Source of the DNA: Verrucosispora sp. WMMD573
GTDB lineage: Bacteria; Actinomycetota; Actinomycetes; Mycobacteriales; Micromonosporaceae
Assembly: GCF_027497175.1 (NCBI RefSeq)
Contig: NZ_CP114901.1
Coordinates: forward strand, 5,828,001-5,892,000
Length of the DNA: 64,000 nucleotides
Direction: 5' to 3'
Shown here: piece by piece, positions 1 through 10,635 of the stretch
Layout of the letters: the number at the start of each line of letters is the position of its first letter
Position numbering within the stretch: position 1 is the first letter of the stretch
The notes under the pieces: model-generated
Database searches by the model: none
Told to the model about the DNA's origin: nothing
What the model saw: only the letters and a program-made list of their open reading frames with translations
Translations under genes and position numbers: made by a program

Positions 1-2
1 AC

Positions 3-62
3 TGGGTGACCACCGAGGATCTGGCCAACTGGATCGCCACCCGCGGCTACGCCACCTCCTGA
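3..62 (+). CDS. C-terminal fragment of an unidentified protein
   Basis: Only the last 19 codons are inside the window, in the frame that begins at base 3 and ends with TGA at 60-62. The visible C-terminus reads WVTTEDLANWIATRGYATS, a small amphipathic tail with no diagnostic motif. A 16-bp perfect hairpin follows 13 bases after the stop, which supports this as a genuine gene end. The family cannot be named from this fragment. Confidence 0.6.
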   Translation, partial: WVTTEDLANWIATRGYATS

Positions 63-75
63 CCAACCGAACACC

Positions 76-110
76 ACGAAGGGCCGACCCCCCAGGGGTC
101 GGCCCTTCGT
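76..110 (+). terminator. Intrinsic terminator after the first gene
   Basis: Bases 76-91 and 95-110 form a perfect 16-bp inverted repeat with a 3-base loop. It lies directly after the stop codon at 62. There is no long T-run, which is usual for actinobacterial terminators. Confidence 0.8.
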
Positions 111-160
111 CGTCACCACACCAAACCGCGCCCCGCCCTGCCCCGCCCCGCCCCGGGGGT

Positions 161-227
161 GCGACAACATCAGGGATGTTGCTGTGTCGCGCCGTGGGCC
201 AGGCAGCGACATCCCCGATGTTGCTGC
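161..227. repeat. Intergenic palindromic element (copy A)
   Basis: Two adjacent imperfect hairpins fill this non-coding stretch: one built from gcgaca/tgtcgc plus acatc/gatgt at 161-190, and one with arms 203-213 and 217-227 (10 of 11 pairs, loop ccc). It shares the core TGTCGCGCC and a palindromic design with the element at 30014-30068, so the two may belong to one dispersed family. The rest of the gap 63-297 holds only this element and the terminator. Confidence 0.5.
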
Positions 228-297
228 CCGGTTGCGCCCCGGCGCTCAGACCCGACGGCGGTCGGGGGTGGCGCTGGGTGGTGGGTGTCAGGGGGTG

Positions 298-657
298 TCA
301 GGGGGTGGTGGGGGTGAGGAACTCCAGGCGGTTGCCGTGGGCGTCGTGGGTGTGGAAGCGACGTAACCCGGGCAGTTCGTCGTCACCCCAGGTGACCGGA
401 TAGCCCGCGGCGCTCAGCCGCGCGGCGAGGGTGTCGAGATCGAGCCACAGCAGGGCAGGGTGCGCCTTACGCGCCGGCCGGAAGTCGTCCTCCACACCCA
501 GGTGCAGCTCCGTGCCGTACCCCTGGAACCAGCAACCGCCACGGGCCGCGAGGGCTGGCGGTTTGGTCAGCTCGGTGAGGCCGAGGATGCCGACGTAGAA
601 GGCCCGCGACAGGTCCTCCGAGCCCGGCGGGCAGGCGAGCTGTACGTGATGGATCAT
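298..657 (-). CDS. VOC/glyoxalase-fold protein
   Basis: The product is 119 residues, the length of a single vicinal-oxygen-chelate domain. It begins MIHHVQLACPPG, a typical first beta strand carrying a metal-ligand His, and has the late strand-turn HDAHGNRLEFL with a Glu in the usual ligand position. VOC proteins include glyoxalase I, dioxygenases and fosfomycin or bleomycin resistance proteins; the substrate here cannot be told. The ATG at 657 was chosen because gggaggtg lies just upstream at a good distance; upstream in-frame codons have no ribosome site. It is divergent from acnA, and the predicted AcnR site at 701-719 lies between them, so it could be co-regulated. Confidence 0.8.
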   Translation of the reverse strand: MIHHVQLACPPGSEDLSRAFYVGILGLTELTKPPALAARGGCWFQGYGTELHLGVEDDFRPARKAHPALLWLDLDTLAARLSAAGYPVTWGDDELPGLRRFHTHDAHGNRLEFLTPTTP

Positions 658-700
658 GTGCACCTCCCGTCCAGACGATGACACCGGGTTGCGTGAATAG

Positions 701-719
701 CAAGACGGACGTACGGTTT
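701..719 (+). promoter_or_regulatory. Predicted AcnR operator upstream of acnA
   Basis: The 19 bases here match the site at 9908-9926 in front of the acnR gene at 17 of 19 positions, with the core ACGTACGGTTT identical. A TTGACG hexamer follows at 722-727 and could be part of the acnA promoter; I could not find a convincing -10. Known biology: AcnR of Corynebacterium is a TetR repressor of aconitase. That this site is bound by AcnR is inference. Confidence 0.6.
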
Positions 720-828
720 TGTTGACGGCGAGAATCGGCGGTAAGTGTTGCCTAACCACGGCAGCACTCCGGCCGGTGCGAAAGACTGCTCAGGACTACT
801 CACGGTCGCTGGTGTGAAGGAGTACGAC

Positions 829-3669
<2,841 letters not shown>

Positions 3670-3678
3670 CGCGATGCC

Positions 3679-3713
3679 GTGAGGGCTCCCACCCGCCGGG
3701 TGGGAGCCCTCAC
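3679..3713. terminator. Bidirectional terminator between acnA and the conservon
   Basis: Bases 3679-3694 and 3698-3713 are a perfect 16-bp inverted repeat with a 3-base loop, lying between two convergent genes. Confidence 0.85.
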
Positions 3714-3729
3714 GTCGTCGGTGTCCCCG

Positions 3730-4329
3730 TCAGTCGGCGCGGCGGGCATCCCGGATCTTCATGGCGTGCTCCACCAGCATGATGAGCACCTCCTTGGCCG
3801 ACTCCCGCTGCCGGGCGTCGCAGAGCAGCACCGGCACTTCGGGGTCGAGGTTCAGTGCCGACCGCACCTCGTCGAGCCGGTATCGGCGGGCTCCCTCGAA
3901 GCAGTTGACCGCGACGAGGAACGGTGTCCCCTGACCCTCGAAGTAGTCGATGGAGGGGAAGCAGTCGGCCAGCCGACGGGTGTCGGCCAGCACCACAGCG
4001 CCGATCGCACCGAGTGCCAACTCGTCCCAGACGAACCAGAACCGGTCCTGGCCCGGGGTGCCGAAGAGGTACAGCACCAGGTCGTCGCTGATGGTGATCC
4101 GACCGAAGTCCATCGCGACGGTGGTGGTCCGCTTCGCCTCGACGCCTTCCAGGTCGTCGACGCCCACTCCCGACTCGGTCAGCACCTCCTCGGTCCGCAG
4201 CGGGCGCGTCTCACTGACCGCGCCCACCAGTGTGGTCTTGCCCACCCCGAATCCGCCGGCGATCAGAATCTTGATCGCCGTGGGCAGAGCCGCCGCGTCC
4301 GACGGCCGCTCAGCGTGCCCGTAGTCCAT
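3730..4329 (-). CDS. Conservon small GTPase (CvnD/MglA-like)
   Basis: The 199-residue protein is a Ras-like GTPase of the actinobacterial conservon type. It has a P-loop GGFGVGKTT at 25-33, a GTPGQ switch-II motif at 90-94, and an N-rich G4-like segment VNCFEG near 141 that departs from the classic NKxD. Family knowledge: these GTPases act with a roadblock protein and a membrane sensor kinase, which are encoded just upstream here, as a membrane-associated signalling complex. It is the last gene of the operon. The gene ends at the acnA-side terminator. The start ATG at 4329 overlaps the end of a possible 44-codon ORF by 20 bases. Confidence 0.92.
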   Translation of the reverse strand: MDYGHAERPSDAAALPTAIKILIAGGFGVGKTTLVGAVSETRPLRTEEVLTESGVGVDDLEGVEAKRTTTVAMDFGRITISDDLVLYLFGTPGQDRFWFVWDELALGAIGAVVLADTRRLADCFPSIDYFEGQGTPFLVAVNCFEGARRYRLDEVRSALNLDPEVPVLLCDARQRESAKEVLIMLVEHAMKIRDARRAD

Positions 4330-4444
4330 TGATAACCGCCTCGAAGATGCTGTATGCCGACGATCGCCAGGTGTACCGGGCCCAGGCCGGCGAACTGGTG
4401 GCCGGGCGGGCCTGCCACCGGTCGCCGCGTTCCACCACCGTCAC
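4310..4444 (-). CDS. Possible 44-residue ORF in the place of DUF742
   Basis: Between the roadblock stop (4450) and the GTPase start (4329) there is a GTG-initiated reading frame of 44 codons, preceded by GAGGAG about 11 bases upstream. About 90% of its codons before the GTPase start end in G or C. It overlaps the GTPase start by 20 bases, consistent with translational coupling. It is too short to be the DUF742 protein that normally occupies this position in conservons and shows no similarity that I can see. It may be a decayed remnant, a new small protein, or simply a spacer. Confidence 0.3.
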   Translation of the reverse strand: MTVVERGDRWQARPATSSPAWARYTWRSSAYSIFEAVINGLRAR

Positions 4445-4449
4445 CCGGG

Positions 4450-4872
4450 CTACTCCTCCCCGTTGACCTGCTCAGCGGGCCGGGACGGCGAGGCGACGTA
4501 CCGGCCGACCCGGGTGATCAGCATGGCCATCTCGTACGCGATCAGCCCGACGTCGGCGTCCTCACTGGCCAGCACCGCCAGGCAGGCGTTACGCCCGGCG
4601 GCGGTGACGAACAGGAACGACGACTGCATCTCGATGATGGTCTGCTGCACCTGCCCGCCGCCGAAACGCTTGCCGGCGCCGCGGGCCAGGCTCTGGATGC
4701 CGGCCGCCATCGCCGCCAGGTGCTCTCCGTCGTCGCGGCTGAGCCCTTGCGAGGAGGCCATCAGCAGGCCGTCGGCGGACAGCGCGACCGCGTGTTCGGC
4801 CTGCTTGACCCGGCCAACCAGATCATCCAGCAACCACGTCAGGTCGGCACTCGAAGCCGTCTTCTGGGCCAC
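4450..4872 (-). CDS. Roadblock/LC7 domain protein (CvnB-like)
   Basis: The 140-residue protein is a single roadblock/LC7 domain, opening with DLTWLLDDLVGRVKQAEHAVALSADGL-type sequence and containing the alpha-beta core around residues 10-125. Roadblock proteins bind and regulate Ras-like GTPases; the partner is encoded 120 bases downstream. There is no catalytic motif, as expected. It follows the sensor kinase gene by 85 bases and is part of the same minus-strand operon. The tail after residue 125 is polar (SPSRPAEQVNGEE) and probably disordered. Confidence 0.92.
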   Translation of the reverse strand: MAQKTASSADLTWLLDDLVGRVKQAEHAVALSADGLLMASSQGLSRDDGEHLAAMAAGIQSLARGAGKRFGGGQVQQTIIEMQSSFLFVTAAGRNACLAVLASEDADVGLIAYEMAMLITRVGRYVASPSRPAEQVNGEE

Positions 4873-4957
4873 TTCGTCGTCCTCTTCTCCCCCGGCTCAT
4901 CGCCGTGCTCACTTGGGCCTGACCGAACTCCCCGGCTCGCCGGGCAGCGCACCTCGG

Positions 4958-7417
4958 TCAGGTCGCCTGTTGATCGGCGTCTGCGGGCTCATCGTCGGGC
5001 CCGGACCGACCGCCAGCACCGAACAGCCGTGCGGCGTCGGAGCGTCCGCGCCGGGTGCCGGTCTGGTACGAACTCATCATGCGCCGAACCTGTTCGGGCT
5101 CGCGGACCACGTCCTCGTCCGCCTGCACCGCCTCCGGCTCGGCCCGCAACGCCGGGGCCAGGCTCGCCTGGCGTACCCGGACCGGCAGGCCCGACTCGGT
5201 GCGGGTCAGCTCGATCTCGGCCGGCGTCGGGCCGCCCGGGGTCACCGGCTCGGCCGGCCGACCGGCGGCGGGGCCCGCACCGCCTCCGGGGTCGGTTGTC
5301 GGGAGCGGCGGCCATGGCGGGCGTTCGGCGGACGCTGAGGCCACCGGCAGTCCAATCGGAACGGTCGGTCCGTCCCAGTCGACGGATTGCCCGGCACGGG
5401 GCCGGGGCCTGCTCGGCAGCCCTGATCCATCGGCGTGCCCGATCTCCGCCGGCACCTCCCGGCCGGTCCCGATCGCGTCACCGTCGCCGGTGGGCCGTGC
5501 CGGGGCGTCCGCAGGTTGTCCCCCAGTCGGGCTCGGCTCGGCCTGGTCGACGATCAGATCGCTCGGGATCAACACCACGGCGGTCGTCCCGCCGTACACC
5601 GACTCCTTGAGCCGGACCCGCACGCCATGCCGGTCGGTCAACCGGCTCACCAGGTAGAGACCCAGCCGGGACGGGTCGGCGAGATTCAGCTCGGTACGGT
5701 CCACGATGCGGTGGTTGGCGGCGGCGAGGTCCGCCACGGTCATGCCCAACCCGCGGTCCTCGATCTCAATGGCGAAGCCGTTGGCCACCAGTTCTCCGCG
5801 TACCTCGACGCTGGTGTGCGGCGGCGAGAACGAGAGCCCGTTCTCGATCAGTTCGGCGAGCAGGTGGATGACGTCACCGACGGCCCGCCCCGCCAGCGAC
5901 ACGTCGCCGATCGAACGCACAGTGACGCGGGTGTGGTCCTCGACCTCACCGAGCGCGCCCCGGACCACGTCCACCATCGGGACGCTACGGCGCCAGGCCC
6001 GGCCCGGGGTGGAGCCGGAGAGCACGATGAGGTTCTCCGCGTTGCGCCGCATCCGGGTGGCCAGGTGGTCGACGCGGAACAGGTCTGCCAACGCCTCGGC
6101 GTCCTGTTCGCGGCGCTCCATCGCGTCGAGCAGGGTGAGCTGGCGGTGCACCAGGGCCTGGGTACGCCGGGCCAGGCTCAGGAACACCTCGCGTGCGGCC
6201 CTGCGCAGTTCGGCCTGCTCGACCGCGGTGCGGACGGCGCCCTCCTGCACCACGTCGAAGGCGCGACCCACCTGGCCGAAGTCGTCGTCACCGAAGCGCA
6301 GCGGTGGCAGTTCCCCGGCGACGTCCACCTGCTCACCGCGCCCGAGCCGCTTTGCCACGCTCGGCAGCCGTTCGTCGGTGAGTCGGAACGCCGCATCGCG
6401 CAGTCGTTTCAGCTGCCGCGCCAGGGCCCGTGCCGTGGTGATCGACACGACCACCGAGGCGACGACCGCGAGCAGGCCGAGACCCGCGAAGAGGACCAGC
6501 CGGACGATGACACCGATCGCGACCGGCGTGGCGCGCTTGACGATGTCGTCGCCGCCGGCCAGCACCACGTCACCGATCTCGATCAGCGCCGCACCTGTGG
6601 TGTCGGACCAGTCGGCGGTCGAGAACGGCAGCCGGTTGGTGCCGCTGCCGTTCATGACCTGGGATTCCAGATCGGCCAGCCGCCGGAAGCTCGCTCCGGT
6701 GACCATCTGCTCGTAGCGGCTCTGATCAGCATCGGGCAGCCGGACGACCGCCTGCTCGGCGACGAACCGACGGGCACCGACGACCCGGGTGAACTCGGCC
6801 CGCTCGACCGGGGTGATCCGGCCCGCGGCGAGCACACCGGCCAGCATGGCGTCCTCCTGGGACAGCAACTCCCGGGCCCGGTTGAGCTGGATCAGGTGAG
6901 CGGTGTCCTCGGCGACCTGGTCGTCGTCGAGATTGCCGAGTTCGTCGTACACCTCGTAGATGGACTCGATCAGCGCGGTGAACGTCGCACCGGCGTCGCT
7001 GCGGCCGATGTTGCGCCCGTCGACGGCGGTGCGCGTATCCGGCAGCGCGGCCAGCTGCCGCTTCAGCTCGGCGACACGGTCGTGCAGCGCGTCGCTGCCG
7101 AGCACGCCGACCTGCCAGTCGTCGGTCGACTCGGCGAATTCGGCGGCCAACTGGTCGGTGCGCTCGCGTAGCCGCGTCAGCTCGTCGAGCCTCGCCTCTT
7201 GCGGGCGTCCGAGATAGACCAGCGACGTGCGCCGTTCCAACTGCAACTGCAACAGCAGCGGCTCGGTGGGATCGAACACCTGCACGTCGAGCGCCTGCAC
7301 ACCGAGCAGATTCAATCCATCGCGGACGGTCACCCAGGCGGCGAAGCTCCAGAGCGCCACCAGTGTGGCCAGCAGGGCCACCACCTTGGCGCGCAGCTTC
7401 GTACTGCGGGAACCCAT
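4958..7417 (-). CDS. Nitrate/nitrite-sensor-domain histidine kinase (CvnA-like)
   Basis: The 819-residue membrane sensor begins the conservon. A first transmembrane helix spans about 10-30, followed by an extracytoplasmic all-helical sensor region (30-295) of the nitrate/nitrite-sensing (NIT) type. A second helix covers about 298-327, then a HAMP segment to about 400. The helical region has a possible phospho-acceptor in FRVDHLATRMRRN (His451). An HATPase domain follows at 505-620, with the N-box ELIENGLSFSPP, the G1 box DRGLGM and SRLGLYLVSRL. The last 200 residues are Pro/Gly/Ala-rich and probably disordered, ending in a basic stretch. Family knowledge: such kinases anchor roadblock, DUF742 and GTPase partners. 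ATG at 7417 was preferred over the adjacent GTG at 7420. The predicted promoter lies at 7491-7519. Confidence 0.9.
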   Translation of the reverse strand: MGSRSTKLRAKVVALLATLVALWSFAAWVTVRDGLNLLGVQALDVQVFDPTEPLLLQLQLERRTSLVYLGRPQEARLDELTRLRERTDQLAAEFAESTDDWQVGVLGSDALHDRVAELKRQLAALPDTRTAVDGRNIGRSDAGATFTALIESIYEVYDELGNLDDDQVAEDTAHLIQLNRARELLSQEDAMLAGVLAAGRITPVERAEFTRVVGARRFVAEQAVVRLPDADQSRYEQMVTGASFRRLADLESQVMNGSGTNRLPFSTADWSDTTGAALIEIGDVVLAGGDDIVKRATPVAIGVIVRLVLFAGLGLLAVVASVVVSITTARALARQLKRLRDAAFRLTDERLPSVAKRLGRGEQVDVAGELPPLRFGDDDFGQVGRAFDVVQEGAVRTAVEQAELRRAAREVFLSLARRTQALVHRQLTLLDAMERREQDAEALADLFRVDHLATRMRRNAENLIVLSGSTPGRAWRRSVPMVDVVRGALGEVEDHTRVTVRSIGDVSLAGRAVGDVIHLLAELIENGLSFSPPHTSVEVRGELVANGFAIEIEDRGLGMTVADLAAANHRIVDRTELNLADPSRLGLYLVSRLTDRHGVRVRLKESVYGGTTAVVLIPSDLIVDQAEPSPTGGQPADAPARPTGDGDAIGTGREVPAEIGHADGSGLPSRPRPRAGQSVDWDGPTVPIGLPVASASAERPPWPPLPTTDPGGGAGPAAGRPAEPVTPGGPTPAEIELTRTESGLPVRVRQASLAPALRAEPEAVQADEDVVREPEQVRRMMSSYQTGTRRGRSDAARLFGAGGRSGPDDEPADADQQAT

Positions 7418-7490
7418 CACACCGTCCCTGGCCCTGAGCTAGTTGACCGGTCAGTCAGGAGCGAGCCACACAGCACACCGGCCCCGGCGC

Positions 7491-7519
7491 AACCTAACAA
7501 CGTCACCGCATCAACTCAA
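7491..7519 (-). promoter_or_regulatory. Predicted promoter of the conservon operon
   Basis: Read on the minus strand, TTGAGT (7519-7514) and TAGGTT (7496-7491) are separated by exactly 17 bases and resemble actinobacterial housekeeping -35 and -10 elements. Transcription would start near 7484, giving a leader of about 65 bases before the kinase start. The remainder of the gap 7421-7722 shows no gene. Confidence 0.5.
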
Positions 7520-7722
7520 GCGCTGGTGATCATGCGCAGGTCGGCCCGGGTCGCCCCGCCACAGGTGCGTGGTCCGGCCCGAGCGCCAGCCGGCGGGCCG
7601 CCTGCGCCACCACCCGTAGGTGAGCGGCGGTGGGTGGCTGTCGGGGGCGCGTCGGCCCGTCCGGGCGATTCGCCGACGGGAATGCGAGCCGTGGTCGGTC
7701 CCGCTGTGTCAGGCTCAGGGAC

Positions 7723-7971
7723 ATGGACGACAAGACCATCCTGAGCCGGATCTCGGATCTGGTTGACGAGGAGCACCGGCTGCGCGCCCAGGCGCAGGCC
7801 CACGAGTCGGGCACCGACGACGAGGCCCGCAGCCGCCTCAGCGAGCTGGAGGAGTCCCTCGACCAGTGCTGGGATCTGCTGCGCCGCCGCCGCGCCGCTC
7901 GGCAGGCCCATGGTGATCCCGAGGCCCAGGGCGCCCGCCCGGTGTCCGAGGTCGAACGGTATCTGCAGTGA
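7723..7971 (+). CDS. DUF2630 family protein
   Basis: This 82-residue, highly charged helical protein (MDDKTILSRISDLVDEEHRL at its N-terminus) matches the small actinobacterial DUF2630 family, whose function is unknown. Conserved features visible are the DEEHRL segment near 15 and the SRLSELEESLDQCWDLLRRRRA helix near 40-60. It probably folds as an antiparallel helical hairpin or coiled coil. It is a single-gene unit facing the RIO kinase gene and ends before a shared hairpin. The ATG at 7723 gives the family's usual N-terminus; its ribosome site is weak. Confidence 0.85.
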   Translation: MDDKTILSRISDLVDEEHRLRAQAQAHESGTDDEARSRLSELEESLDQCWDLLRRRRAARQAHGDPEAQGARPVSEVERYLQ

Positions 7972-8028
7972 ATTCCGCTCGCTCGCGCCCCGCGGTCCCG
8001 GTTGCGCAGGCCCCGGTCGCCGCCGACG

Positions 8029-8061
8029 GGCTCCGAGGGGTGGTGGCCACCCCCCGGAGCC
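8029..8061. terminator. Terminator between convergent DUF2630 and RIO kinase genes
   Basis: Arms 8029-8043 and 8047-8061 pair at 14 of 15 positions around a 3-base loop. It lies between two genes that point at each other, so it can serve both. Confidence 0.75.
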
Positions 8062-8067
8062 TGTCGC

Positions 8068-9000
8068 TCAGGCCAGACCGGCCTCGCGGCACAGCAGTTC
8101 GGTAAGCGCCGTCGGGTCCACGAGGCCCGCCGGCAGTCCCCGGGCGGCGAACCAGGTGGCGACGATCCGAACATCGCGGGCCAGAAACTCCCGCCCCTGC
8201 GGGTTGACCACCACGTCGACCACCTGTGGCAGGTCGATCAGCGCCAGCCGCCCGGCGTGCACCAGCAGGTTGTACGGCGACAGGTCGCCGTGCGCGTACC
8301 CGGCCCGGGCCAGCACGACAAGTGCGTCGACCAGTTGCCCCCACAGCTCACGTAGTTCGGCCGGTGATGGGCGCAGCTCGGCCAGCCGGGGTGCGGCGCG
8401 GCCCTCGTCGGCGTCGCCGAGGAACTCCAGCATCAGCTCGGTGCCCCGCAACTGCACCGGGTACGGCACGGTGATGGTGCCGTAGCGCTGGCCTACCTCC
8501 CAGAGCCGGCTCAGGGCGGCGAACTCCGCCGCCGCCCACTGGCCGGCGATCATCTGCCGGCCGAACGCGGTCCGACCGGTCATCGCCCGCATCTCACGTG
8601 ACCGGCGGACCCGGCGCCCTTCGAGATAGCCCGCGTCGCGGTGGAACAGCCGGTGTTGGGGATCCCGGTAGCGTTTCGCCGCCAGCAGGCAGGACCGGTC
8701 GGTGCCGGGAAGACCCCGGCGCACCAGGTGAACGTCGGCCTCCTTGCCGGTCTTGAGCACACCGAGCTCGGTGTCCTTCGCCGCCAGCTCGGTGACCAGC
8801 CAGTGCGGGTGGGGCTGCGGGCCGTGCAGCGCGTCGTCCCAGGAGGACCACGTGTCGTCGGTCTCCGGGTCTGATTCGTCGGGGTCGGTGGGTACGGGGC
8901 CGGTCGGCCGGCCGCGCTTCAGGAAGTGCGGTTCGTCGTCGTCGAAGCGGCGTCGGCCGCGGGTACGGCGCTCGGGCGCCGGGAAGTCGTGATCGCGCAT
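8068..9000 (-). CDS. RIO1-family serine/threonine kinase-like protein
   Basis: The 310-residue protein has a RIO-type kinase fold. ATP-side residues include the KTGKEADVHL loop near 90-100 (a RIO glycine-loop equivalent) and AAKRYRD with the likely catalytic Lys. The catalytic loop is HGDLSPYNLL near 225, and the metal-binding Asp is in LIDLPQVVD. The N-terminal 75 residues are Arg/Asp/Pro-rich and probably disordered. Bacterial RIO kinases are poorly characterised; a role in ribosome or stress biology is only an extrapolation. The ATG at 9000 is preceded by AAGGGA. The reading frame stays open upstream to 9693, but that part overlaps the HAD gene antisense-free in another frame and looks like a shadow. 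A small 7-bp hairpin at 9083-9098 separates it from the HAD gene. Confidence 0.85.
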   Translation of the reverse strand: MRDHDFPAPERRTRGRRRFDDDEPHFLKRGRPTGPVPTDPDESDPETDDTWSSWDDALHGPQPHPHWLVTELAAKDTELGVLKTGKEADVHLVRRGLPGTDRSCLLAAKRYRDPQHRLFHRDAGYLEGRRVRRSREMRAMTGRTAFGRQMIAGQWAAAEFAALSRLWEVGQRYGTITVPYPVQLRGTELMLEFLGDADEGRAAPRLAELRPSPAELRELWGQLVDALVVLARAGYAHGDLSPYNLLVHAGRLALIDLPQVVDVVVNPQGREFLARDVRIVATWFAARGLPAGLVDPTALTELLCREAGLA

Positions 9001-9161
9001 GGCGCTGGTAATCCCTTGATCGAGGTATGGGGAGGCAGGAAGTGACCTGCGAAGACGGCCATGACCGACCCCCTCTCCTCGACCGGGCGCACGCCCGGAT
9101 CGCACGATGCGCGGACCATGCTCGTCGGCGCGTCCGGCCGGGTCAACCGAATTAGAGCGAC

Positions 9162-9806
9162 TCAGGCGCCCATGATCTCGGCGATGGCGGCGATCACGGT
9201 GTCCACCGTCGCCGTGGGCGCGAACCGGGCGTCGGTCCAGGGACGCCCCCGGTGCAGCCAGATGCTGGGCAGGCCGACGGCGGTGGCTCCGCCGATGTCC
9301 GCCTCCGGGCCGTCGCCGACCACCCAGGCGCCGCGCAGCGGCATCCTGGCCCGCTGCGCGGCGAGCGCGAAGATGCGCGGGTTGGGCTTGCTGACCCCGG
9401 CCTCTTCGGAGATCACCCAATCGGCGATGTACCGGTCCAGCCCGGTACGTCGGATCTTGGCGTCCTGTTGCCGGACCGCGCCGTTGCTCACCACGACCGG
9501 CATCCAGCCGGCGTCGTCGGCGATCCGCAGGGCGCACGCCACCAGCGGGTCCAGCCGGGTGAACTCGACCACCCCATCGTGCAGTTCCTCCACCAGGTCG
9601 ATGGAGGGGATCCGCAACCGGTAGCGGTCGCGGATCGCGTCCGCCACGTCCCAGCGATCCGTCAATCCGTCGGCGTCGATGGACAGCAACCACTCGATGT
9701 CGTGCGGTGGCGCTCCGATGCCGTCGAGGAAGCGCCCTGCCCAGGTGCGGAACGGCCCGGCCCGATCGAGCAGGGTGTTGTCCAGGTCCAGCAGGAGCAG
9801 CGGCAC
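9162..9806 (-). CDS. HAD-superfamily hydrolase
   Basis: The 214-residue protein carries the HAD motifs in order: motif I DLDNTLLD (nucleophile Asp7 and Asp9), motif II VVSNG near 108, motif III Lys in SKPNPRIF near 143, and motif IV GDGPEADIGGA near 168. A helical cap is inserted after motif I (about 15-80), as in subfamily IA phosphatases such as phosphoglycolate phosphatase-like proteins. The substrate is unknown. The start is a GTG at 9806 with AAGGTG upstream. It lies upstream of the RIO kinase gene on the same strand with a 161-base gap, and is divergent from acnR. Confidence 0.9.
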   Translation of the reverse strand: MPLLLLDLDNTLLDRAGPFRTWAGRFLDGIGAPPHDIEWLLSIDADGLTDRWDVADAIRDRYRLRIPSIDLVEELHDGVVEFTRLDPLVACALRIADDAGWMPVVVSNGAVRQQDAKIRRTGLDRYIADWVISEEAGVSKPNPRIFALAAQRARMPLRGAWVVGDGPEADIGGATAVGLPSIWLHRGRPWTDARFAPTATVDTVIAAIAEIMGA

Positions 9807-9907
9807 TCGGGCACCTTACGGTAATCGGGTACCTCGCCGACAGGGCGGAAGGTTACGCGGTGGTGTCGGTCCGGAACAGCAGTCGCGTGCGGCCGGCCAT
9901 CAGGAAC

Positions 9908-9926
9908 CAAGCCGTACGTACGGTTT
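9908..9926 (+). promoter_or_regulatory. Predicted AcnR operator (autoregulation)
   Basis: It contains the perfect 12-bp palindrome CCGTACGTACGG (9912-9923) and lies 34 bases before the acnR start. It matches the acnA-upstream site (701-719) at 17 of 19 positions. A TetR-type dimer site is the natural explanation. Confidence 0.65.
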
Positions 9927-9959
9927 GCGCCAGCTGGAGAGAGCTGACACGATCGACAC

Positions 9960-10532
9960 GTGCCCAGAGTAAGTCAGGATCAGCTCGACGCCCGCCGCCA
10001 GGAGATTCTCGCCGCCGCGCGAGCCTGCTTCGCCCGGCACGGCTACGAGGGCGCGACCGTCCGACGTCTGGAGGAAGCCACCGGCCTGTCAAGGGGAGCC
10101 ATCTTCCACCACTTCCGGGACAAGGACTCCCTCTTCCTCGCCGTCGCCGAGGACGACGCGGCCACAATGGTCGAGACGGTCGCCCGCAACGGCCTGGTCC
10201 AGGTGATGCGTGACCTGCTCGCCCGGGCGGTATCCCCGGACACCACCGGCTGGCTGGGCAGCCAACTGGAGGTGTCCCGGCGGCTGCGTACCGACCCGGC
10301 CTTCGCCACCCGCTGGGCACAGCGGTCGGCTGCCATCGCCGAGGCGACCCGGGACCGGCTGGCCCGGCAACGGGAGGCCGGCGTGCTCCGCGAGGACATC
10401 CCCATCGACGTGCTGGCCCGTTTCCTCGAACTCGCCTACGACGGGCTGGTGCTACACCTGGCCATGGGCCGACCCGCCGGCGACCTGGGCGCGGTGCTCG
10501 ACCTGGTCGAGGAGGCGGTGCGGCGACGCTGA
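9960..10532 (+). CDS. acnR: TetR-family repressor of aconitase, AcnR-like
   Basis: This 190-residue TetR regulator has the N-terminal HTH at about residues 25-50. The stretch EGATVRRLEEATGLSRGAI followed by FHHFRDKDSLFL and later GLVQVMRDLL closely resembles Corynebacterium and mycobacterial AcnR proteins as I remember them. In those genera AcnR represses acn and its gene lies next to acn; here acnA is 6 kb away on the same strand. The site in front of this gene is nearly identical to one in front of acnA, which supports both the name and autoregulation. The start is GTG at 9960. Alternative: another member of the same TetR subgroup with a different target, which the shared site makes unlikely. 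Confidence 0.85.
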   Translation: MPRVSQDQLDARRQEILAAARACFARHGYEGATVRRLEEATGLSRGAIFHHFRDKDSLFLAVAEDDAATMVETVARNGLVQVMRDLLARAVSPDTTGWLGSQLEVSRRLRTDPAFATRWAQRSAAIAEATRDRLARQREAGVLREDIPIDVLARFLELAYDGLVLHLAMGRPAGDLGAVLDLVEEAVRRR

Positions 10533-10635
10533 ACCCGTCAGGTAACGAGAAGATAACTCGACCGTACGGGCAGCCGGATGCTGGCATCGCCGCTCCACAA
10601 TGAAGCCGCGTTCCCTCGCGTGACAGGAGCAGGCC

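Noticed and set aside
6000..7171. Open plus-strand frames opposite the conservon kinase
   Set aside because: Shadow frames of the kinase gene; no domain and no ribosome site.
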